NCBI GenBank assembly: GCA_003450915.1
Contig: DMEM01000190.1
Coordinates: 1 to 5,788 of the forward strand
Reading direction: 5' to 3'
DNA: 5,788 nucleotides
From: Alphaproteobacteria bacterium
GTDB lineage: Bacteria > Pseudomonadota > Alphaproteobacteria > UBA1280 > UBA12223
In this document: piece by piece, positions 1-4,289 of the stretch
Layout of the letters: the number at the start of each line of letters is the position of its first letter
Position numbering within the stretch: position 1 is the first letter of the stretch
The notes under the pieces: generated by a model
The model's database searches: none
Told to the model about the DNA's origin: nothing
Seen by the model: only the letters and a program-made list of their open reading frames with translations
Made by a program: the position numbers and the translations under genes

Positions 1-1115
1 GCTAAAGCTTCGGCACTGTAGTTTACGTCATCATTGTAATGATATAGTGTTTTTACGACAATATCTTTACTATGATAAACATGCATATCATTTTCATCAT
101 AAGTTTTAATATAATCTCTCCATTTTTCAAGACCATATTTTTTAGTTCTATACATTTGGTAAATAGCAGTAAGCAGACATCCAAAAGTAATAATGCTTCC
201 GGCAATCCAGTCATTTATTGAAAATGACTTTGTGCTAATGCCTGTTAATGGTTCAAGTAACCACTCCCAGAATAATGTCGCAAATGGAGAGACAGCAGCC
301 AATGCTAAAAAGTTTTCACTCTTGATAGTATTAGCACTAAAAAATTCAATAATTCTTAAAGGCGTTATTAAGAAAATACCTGCAATAAGCCCAGCAAAAA
401 TACTTTTATAATCATAAAAATCTGATAAAACGGGAACTATTGAAGAATTTTCAAATACAGGATAATAAGTTTGCAATGTTGCAAACATTAATGAGAATAT
501 TAAAAATACAACACTAACTAAAAACATAACAAAACCAACAATACGAGTTTTTAATTTAGGGTCTTCAGATTCTCTAATCGCTCTGTTATATGTTTTATGA
601 GTTTCAGCTGCAAAAGTTCTTGCTGTTAAAGCAGCCCCTTCTAAAAACATAAGAAGATATATAATTCCTCTAATGTCTTCAGGAATATCTTTACAAATTA
701 ATCCTATACCAATTAAAACTATAATTGCACCTATTGTATTTATTATACTTGGCTTTCTTTGCATAAAAATCCAAGCAACTAATAATGAAAAGATCATGCT
801 AATTCTTTGTAAAAAAGCACCTTCTGTTGAAGAAGTGTAAAAGAATAAGCTTAACGTAAGAAGATATCCCAAAAGCATAATAAGACCAAACATTAACGTA
901 TCTGGAGACCTTAATGTTTCTTTAGCCAAGTCATCTTTTAAGCCACCTATTGCTAATAACATGAAAGATGCTGAAATAAAAGCACTACAGGTATAAATCA
1001 AGTAGTTAACCTCTAAAATTTTAGCACAATAGCCTATCATTACATTGTTTAAGCCCCATAAAACAAGAACACTAAATAAAGCTGCTAACCAGCCTTTTAA
1101 AACTTTATTTTCCAT
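1..1115 (-). CDS. EamA/DMT-like membrane sensor, probable diguanylate cyclase (3' end beyond window), copy A
   Basis: The minus-strand frame is open from the ATG at 1115-1113 to the left edge: 371 complete codons and no stop, so the C-terminus is outside the window. The visible part is a polytopic inner-membrane protein with about ten hydrophobic segments, including roughly residues 8-28, 38-58, 76-95, 99-118, 125-141, 191-213 and 302-321. Its two halves resemble the paired EamA repeats of drug/metabolite transporters. A cytoplasmic stretch follows (about 325-371, with WRDYIKTYD and NDMHVYHSKDIV) and ends just where a helix-turn-helix begins in the paralogue at 4290-5788. The two proteins align without large gaps and are more than half identical by eye, so a Fis-like HTH and a GGDEF domain are expected past the left edge; this is inference. 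The start follows the 78-aa gene by 4 bases and has only a poor ribosome binding site, which fits translational coupling. A plain transporter without a GGDEF domain cannot be excluded here. Confidence 0.82.
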   Translation of the reverse strand, partial: MENKVLKGWLAALFSVLVLWGLNNVMIGYCAKILEVNYLIYTCSAFISASFMLLAIGGLKDDLAKETLRSPDTLMFGLIMLLGYLLTLSLFFYTSSTEGAFLQRISMIFSLLVAWIFMQRKPSIINTIGAIIVLIGIGLICKDIPEDIRGIIYLLMFLEGAALTARTFAAETHKTYNRAIRESEDPKLKTRIVGFVMFLVSVVFLIFSLMFATLQTYYPVFENSSIVPVLSDFYDYKSIFAGLIAGIFLITPLRIIEFFSANTIKSENFLALAAVSPFATLFWEWLLEPLTGISTKSFSINDWIAGSIITFGCLLTAIYQMYRTKKYGLEKWRDYIKTYDENDMHVYHSKDIVVKTLYHYNDDVNYSAEAL

Positions 1116-1119
1116 AATT

Positions 1120-1356
1120 TTAACCGATTATCCCCATATAATTTAAAATACCTAATATGATAAACAACACATTCAAACCAATACAAAGAGCAAAAACAAC
1201 TTTTGCAAAAATTTTATTATACAAAATTTCTTTAATTTTTGATTTATTATCTATTCTTTTTTCTTGATTTAACATTTTCTTTAATTCTCTGTAAGATAGA
1301 CTATTACTAATCCCAGCTTGAGAGTTAAAAATTCTTCTATTTACTTTTTTAGTCAT
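1120..1356 (-). CDS. small single-span membrane protein, 78 aa, unknown function
   Basis: This short gene is supported by a strong Shine-Dalgarno (AGGGAG, eight to nine bases before the ATG at 1356-1354), by a promoter-like pair upstream, and by tight spacing to the next gene. The N-terminal 48 residues are strongly basic and hydrophilic (MTKKVNRR, then a Lys/Glu-rich stretch with RELKKMLNQEKR that could form an amphipathic helix). Residues about 50-72 are hydrophobic and form one membrane segment close to the C-terminus (NYMGIIG). The topology is probably N-terminus inside. There is no signal-peptide cleavage site. It belongs to no family I recognise. Because it lies 4 bases upstream of membrane protein copy A and shares its promoter, it may be a partner or regulator of that protein; this is inference from operon structure. 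Whether copy B has a similar gene upstream lies outside the window. Confidence 0.72.
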   Translation of the reverse strand: MTKKVNRRIFNSQAGISNSLSYRELKKMLNQEKRIDNKSKIKEILYNKIFAKVVFALCIGLNVLFIILGILNYMGIIG

Positions 1357-1395
1357 TACGCCGTCTCCCTATAAAAAAAATAACAACTTAAAGTT

Positions 1396-1425
1396 TATTT
1401 TATACTAGTTTAATAATGATTGCAA
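1396..1425 (-). promoter_or_regulatory. candidate promoter for the small-protein/membrane-sensor operon
   Basis: On the minus strand TTGCAA (1425-1420) is followed after 17 bases by TAAAAT (about 1402-1397). These match the sigma-70 consensus at 4 of 6 and 5 of 6 positions. The -10 lies about 40 bases before the start codon at 1356, leaving a short leader that contains the AGGGAG ribosome binding site. The -35 hexamer sits in the centre of the palindrome at 1416-1429, so a bound protein there would be expected to block or modulate this promoter. In such AT-rich DNA, promoter-like matches are common, so this rests on position as much as on sequence. Confidence 0.45.
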
Positions 1426-1429
1426 TCAT
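1416..1429. promoter_or_regulatory. 14-bp perfect palindrome, candidate operator
   Basis: ATGATTGCAATCAT is its own reverse complement with no central spacer. It lies between two divergently transcribed units, about 60 bases upstream of the 78-aa gene and nearly 200 upstream of eno, and covers the predicted -35 of the minus-strand promoter. A dimeric repressor or activator site is the simplest reading. It only partly resembles a Fur box (the left half has AATGAT) and I do not assign a regulator. Confidence 0.45.
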
Positions 1430-1496
1430 ATAATTTGACCTTCAACAAGTACACCTCATATTAATAATTATTTTTTATCTTTTTTCATCAATTCAG

Positions 1497-1525
1497 TTGG
1501 AAAAGTTTTTCAAACATGTTATAAA
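1497..1525 (+). promoter_or_regulatory. candidate extended -10 promoter for eno
   Basis: TTGGAA (1497-1502), a 17-base spacer, then TATAAA (1520-1525), preceded by TG at 1517-1518, which gives the TGn extended -10 form. The hexamers match the sigma-70 consensus at 4/6 and 5/6. Transcription would start near 1532, giving a leader of about 80 bases to the enolase ATG at 1615. A weaker alternative pair, TTGACC (1435-1440) with TATTAA (1459-1464), lies further upstream and could be a second promoter. Confidence 0.55.
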
Positions 1526-1543
1526 TAGATGAAATATTCTTAC

Positions 1544-1556
1544 AGACAACCTGTCT
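1544..1556 (+). promoter_or_regulatory. short inverted repeat in the eno leader
   Basis: AGACA-ACC-TGTCT forms a perfect 5-bp inverted repeat with a 3-base centre, within the predicted 5' leader of eno and some 15-20 bases after the predicted transcription start. It could be an operator just downstream of the promoter or a small RNA hairpin that stabilises the 5' end. No T-run follows, so it is not a terminator. Confidence 0.3.
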
Positions 1557-1614
1557 ATTTTAGAGTATTTCAAATTGTTAAGTTTCTATAAATAATTATA
1601 AGGAAAAAAATAAT

Positions 1615-2910
1615 ATGGCTGAGATTTTATCGGTACACGCAAGAGAGATTTTAGATTCTCGTGGTAACCCAACTGTAGAAGTAGATGTAATGCTAAGTTC
1701 AGGCGCTGTAGGTCGTGCAGCAGTACCTTCAGGTGCATCAACAGGTTCAAAAGAAGCACTAGAACTTAGAGACGGCGATAAAACTAGATACTTAGGTAAA
1801 GGCGTTTTAAAAGCAATTGAAGCAGTAAATACAAAAATTGCTCCAGCATTAAAGGGCAAATCTGCTTTAAACCAAGTTGAAGTTGACGAATTAATGATCG
1901 AATTAGACGGCACAAAAAACAAAGAAAACTTTGGTGCTAACGCTATTTTAGGTGTATCACTTGCAGTAGCAGATGCAGCAGCAGCTCACCAAGGCTTATA
2001 CCTATATGAATACCTACAAGACCTATCAGGTCAAGATGCAGTTCTACCAACACCAATGATGAACGTTATCAACGGTGGTGAACATGCAGATAATACTCTA
2101 GATATTCAAGAATTCATGATTATGCCACACGGAGCTCCTTCATTTAAAGAAGCTCTAAGAATGGGTGCAGAAACTTTCCACGCATTAAAAGCTCTATTAC
2201 ACTCAAAAGGCTTAAACACAGCTGTTGGTGACGAAGGTGGATTTGCTCCAAACCTTAAAACAAACGAAGAAGCTTGTGAACTACTAGTAGAAGCTATCGA
2301 AAAAGCTGGTTACAAAGTTGGTGAAGAAATTGGTTTTGCAGTTGATTCAGCAGCGTCTGAGTTCTATAACGAAGAGAAAAAAGTTTACGAATTCAAAGCT
2401 GAAGGCCGTGACCTAACATCAGCTGAATTAGTTGAATACTACGAAGCTTTATGTGCTAAATACCCTATCGTTTCAATTGAAGACGGTATGCACGAAACAG
2501 ATTATGAAGGTTGGAAACTACTAAACGAAAAACTTGGTTCAAAAGTTCAACTTGTTGGTGATGATCTATTTGTAACAAACAAAGAAATCTTAGCACAAGG
2601 TATCGATGAAGACTGGGCTAACTCAATTTTAATTAAAGTTAACCAAATCGGTACTTTAACTGAAACTCTTCAAACAATGCAAATGGCTAGAGAAAATGGC
2701 TATTCAGCTATCGCGTCTCACAGATCTGGTGAAACTGAAGATTCATTCATCGCTGATTTAGCAGTAGCTACAGCTTGTGGTCAAATTAAAACTGGTTCAC
2801 TTTCAAGATCAGATAGACTTGCTAAGTACAACCAACTTCTAAGAATTGAAGAAGCTTTAGAAGAAGATGCTAAATTTGCTGGTAATTCAACAATTATTGG
2901 CTTAAACTAA
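1615..2910 (+). CDS. eno: enolase (phosphopyruvate hydratase)
   Basis: Enolase catalyses the reversible dehydration of 2-phosphoglycerate to phosphoenolpyruvate in glycolysis and gluconeogenesis; it is a cytoplasmic Mg-dependent enzyme and in many proteobacteria also a degradosome component. The 431-residue product has full family length. The N-terminal domain carries SRGNPTVEV (15-23) and the mobile loop PSGASTG (38-44). The TIM-barrel domain holds NGGEHADN (153-160), GDEGGFAP with Glu207, metal ligands Asp244, Glu289 (SIEDGM) and Asp316 (VGDDLF), the signature ILIKVNQIGTLTE with catalytic Lys341, SHRSGETED (368-376), and Lys392 in GQIKTGS. All expected catalytic and metal residues are present. 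The ATG at 1615 has AAGGA at 1600-1604 and matches the usual N-terminus. It stands alone here, with its own promoter and terminator, and not next to pyrG or ftsB as in many gammaproteobacteria. Nothing suggests damage. Confidence 0.99.
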   Translation: MAEILSVHAREILDSRGNPTVEVDVMLSSGAVGRAAVPSGASTGSKEALELRDGDKTRYLGKGVLKAIEAVNTKIAPALKGKSALNQVEVDELMIELDGTKNKENFGANAILGVSLAVADAAAAHQGLYLYEYLQDLSGQDAVLPTPMMNVINGGEHADNTLDIQEFMIMPHGAPSFKEALRMGAETFHALKALLHSKGLNTAVGDEGGFAPNLKTNEEACELLVEAIEKAGYKVGEEIGFAVDSAASEFYNEEKKVYEFKAEGRDLTSAELVEYYEALCAKYPIVSIEDGMHETDYEGWKLLNEKLGSKVQLVGDDLFVTNKEILAQGIDEDWANSILIKVNQIGTLTETLQTMQMARENGYSAIASHRSGETEDSFIADLAVATACGQIKTGSLSRSDRLAKYNQLLRIEEALEEDAKFAGNSTIIGLN

Positions 2911-2936
2911 GCTTAACTCATAAAAACTATTTATAT

Positions 2937-2974
2937 AAAAAGAGTCTTTTTAATTAAAGGCTCTTTTATTTTTT
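2937..2974 (+). terminator. intrinsic terminator of eno
   Basis: AAAAGAGTC (2938-2946) pairs with GGCTCTTTT (2959-2967), with one G-U pair, around a T/A-rich loop that can itself close a few more A-U pairs. A near-continuous T-run follows to 2974. It starts 27 bases after the enolase stop codon. The A-run on the left side may allow some termination in the other direction too. Confidence 0.85.
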
Positions 2975-2981
2975 ATATTTA

Positions 2982-2998
2982 TACACTATATTAGTGTA
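2982..2998. promoter_or_regulatory. 17-bp dyad overlapping a candidate -10 of the first secreted-protein gene
   Basis: TACACTA-TAT-TAGTGTA is a perfect 7-bp inverted repeat with a 3-base centre. Its middle, TATATT (2987-2992), is a 5-of-6 match to the sigma-70 -10 hexamer; no good -35 is visible upstream. Transcription would start about 35 bases before the ATG at 3034. A dyad on top of the -10 suggests a repressor operator. The sequence resembles an NrdR box (ACAC-W-ATATAT-W-GTGT type) but is one base shorter between the half-sites, so that assignment is not supported. Confidence 0.5.
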
Positions 2999-3033
2999 AA
3001 TACCCTTATTACTTTTTCACACGGAGTTTTTTA

Positions 3034-3591
3034 ATGAAAAAATTACTTGCGATAACTCTTACGCTTGCAGCCTTATCTTTTTCCAATGCTCAAGCTAAAA
3101 CAACTGATACTGACCCTAACTACGAAACATTTAAAGAAAACATAAGAACATTTAAGGATCGTCTATTTCAAAATGGCATAGGAAAACTTTCAAAAGAAGA
3201 CTGGACTCACCTAAAAAAGGTAGGACGAGCCTTTACAGAAGGTTATAAACACCAAGTAAAGTATGATCATAACATAGTCTATAGGACTTGTTATAACTTT
3301 ACAACCATTGTATCTGAAAGAACCATGCAAAACCCTGAAAAAATTAAACAAATTGCAAGAGATAGCAATCTAGCACATTACGACAATATCAAAGAACTAA
3401 AACAAATAGCATCTGCAACTTTTGAAATATATGTAGATGACTATAAAGACTATGAATATGAACAAGTCTTTTTCGAATTCTTTCTACATGCAAATGAATT
3501 CAACGGCATGTGCATAGATGAGCTATTCGCTAGTAATATCTATGAAATGATTATTGCCTACAACAGCCTATACCCAGAAAGCAACCAATAA
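3034..3591 (+). CDS. secreted (periplasmic) two-cysteine protein, 185 aa, unknown family
   Basis: The start is fixed by GGAG at 3023-3026, seven bases before the ATG. Residues 1-21 form a classic Sec signal peptide: MKK, a hydrophobic core, and the AQA cleavage motif, so the mature protein is about 164 residues and exported to the periplasm or beyond. There is no lipobox. The mature chain is mostly polar and probably helical, with no motif I recognise. It has exactly two mature-region cysteines, Cys86 (RTCYNFTT) and Cys160 (GMCIDELF), likely to form a disulfide. The next gene encodes a paralogue: both share W..LK near residue 57, C..FTT, ASATF.IY..DY (about 126-137), FFL, and G.C.D..FA.NI, with the same 74-residue Cys-Cys distance. 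It has its own upstream dyad and a terminator just after the stop, so it is probably a single-gene unit. Function is unknown. Confidence 0.88.
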   Translation: MKKLLAITLTLAALSFSNAQAKTTDTDPNYETFKENIRTFKDRLFQNGIGKLSKEDWTHLKKVGRAFTEGYKHQVKYDHNIVYRTCYNFTTIVSERTMQNPEKIKQIARDSNLAHYDNIKELKQIASATFEIYVDDYKDYEYEQVFFEFFLHANEFNGMCIDELFASNIYEMIIAYNSLYPESNQ

Positions 3592-3595
3592 CCGA

Positions 3596-3622
3596 ATAGC
3601 CCCTAACACGGGCTGTTTTTTT
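3596..3622 (+). terminator. intrinsic terminator after the first secreted-protein gene
   Basis: AGCCC (3598-3602) pairs with GGGCT (3610-3614) around a 7-base loop. The stem extends by a U-G and an A-U pair, and seven T residues follow (3616-3622). It begins 5 bases after the stop codon at 3589-3591, which separates the two paralogous genes into different transcripts. Confidence 0.9.
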
Positions 3623-3656
3623 ATTTGTATACTAATCCATAACTGAATACTTAACT

Positions 3657-3674
3657 TATAACGTTTTAGTTATG
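3657..3674 (+). promoter_or_regulatory. candidate -10 and inverted repeat upstream of the second paralogue
   Basis: TATAAC (3657-3662) is a 5-of-6 match to a sigma-70 -10, but no convincing -35 lies 16-18 bases upstream. ATAAC (3658-3662) and GTTAT (3669-3673) form a 5-bp inverted repeat, and a farther CATAACT (3638-3644) is the reverse complement of AGTTATG (3668-3674). Because the preceding gene ends in a terminator, a promoter must lie in about 3623-3675; this is the best candidate I see. Confidence 0.3.
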
Positions 3675-3678
3675 TTAT

Positions 3679-3682
3679 GGAG
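3679..3682 (+). promoter_or_regulatory. ribosome binding site that decides the start of the second paralogue
   Basis: GGAG is nine bases before the ATG at 3692-3694. An upstream in-frame ATG at 3677 overlaps this site and has no ribosome binding site of its own. Starting at 3692 also puts basic residues (MRKK) directly before the hydrophobic segment, as in normal signal sequences. Confidence 0.7.
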
Positions 3683-3691
3683 AACCATACA

Positions 3692-4258
3692 ATGCGCAAA
3701 AAACAAACCTATCTGCTAATAGCAGTGGTTCTTTTTTTAACTTTTATTTTTACTGTTGCAACAAATCAAAGAGAACTAGAAAAAAGAGAGAATCTTATAT
3801 CTCTTTCAAACATACCATTCTCAGAAAGAGTTTTAAAAACAAACAATGGGAAAAAGTCTAAAAAATCTTGGACTGAATTAAAACAAAGAGGCTCCAAGTT
3901 TATAACCTCAAGACAGCACAAACTTATGTATAAACATCAAGAAGCATATAAAAAATGCTTTGATTTCACAACAAGTATGCAGTCTCAGTACACTTTTTTT
4001 TCAAGTAAAGTAGAAAGCCTTGCTAATTCCAGTTTTAAACAAAGCTCCGCTGAACTTACAAATTTATACAAAGTTGCATCTGCAACATTTAGCATTTATA
4101 TAAAAGACTATCATAAAGAAGAATACCCTTTAATTTTTAAAAACTTTTTTCTTAACTATTCTTTTTTTGAAGGGCTATGCTATGATAAAATTTTTGCAAA
4201 AAATATCGATAAATTAATTATAGATTTTAATAAAGTTATAGTATCAGAAAAAAACTAG
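3692..4258 (+). CDS. exported or membrane-anchored two-cysteine protein, 188 aa, paralogue of the preceding gene
   Basis: Starting at the ATG at 3692 gives 188 residues; a longer form from 3677 would add five. The N-terminus is MRKKQ plus a hydrophobic segment (about 7-24). It may be an uncleaved anchor or a signal peptide cut near TVA (21-23); the site is less clear than in the paralogue. The mature part is basic and rich in Lys and Ser. It aligns with the gene at 3034-3591 through SW.ELK (59-64), KKCFDFTT (87-94), VASATFSIY (128-136), KDY, FFLN, and GLCYDKIFAKNI (161-172). Cys89 and Cys163 are the only cysteines and are 74 residues apart, as in the paralogue, pointing to a conserved disulfide. 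The family is not recognised; the pair looks like an old tandem duplication that has diverged strongly between the cysteines and near the N-terminus. The stop codon lies inside the terminator stem. Confidence 0.85.
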   Translation: MRKKQTYLLIAVVLFLTFIFTVATNQRELEKRENLISLSNIPFSERVLKTNNGKKSKKSWTELKQRGSKFITSRQHKLMYKHQEAYKKCFDFTTSMQSQYTFFSSKVESLANSSFKQSSAELTNLYKVASATFSIYIKDYHKEEYPLIFKNFFLNYSFFEGLCYDKIFAKNIDKLIIDFNKVIVSEKN

Positions 4259-4276
4259 CCCTCTGGCTAGTTTTTT
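4249..4276. terminator. bidirectional intrinsic terminator between convergent genes
   Basis: ACTAGCC (4254-4260), a CTCT loop, and GGCTAGT (4265-4271) make a perfect 7-bp stem flanked by an A-run on the left (4248-4254) and a T-run on the right (4271-4276). It therefore works as a terminator on either strand, for the plus-strand gene ending at 4258 and the minus-strand gene ending at 4290. The TAG stop codon of the plus-strand gene (4256-4258) is part of the stem. Confidence 0.92.
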
Positions 4277-4289
4277 CTATTATCTTTTA

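Noticed and set aside
193..411. 72-codon plus-strand open frame
   Set aside because: It lies antisense inside membrane protein copy A, whose frame matches its paralogue throughout; no ribosome binding site and no recognisable product.
1411..1430. Fur box around the palindrome
   Set aside because: Only the left half resembles the Fur consensus; the right half does not follow the repeated hexamer pattern.
1596..1922. 108-codon minus-strand open frame
   Set aside because: Antisense shadow of the 5' part of eno; composition reflects the enolase codons.
3677..3679. ATG at 3677 as start of the second two-cysteine protein
   Set aside because: It overlaps the GGAG ribosome binding site that serves the ATG at 3692 and has none of its own.
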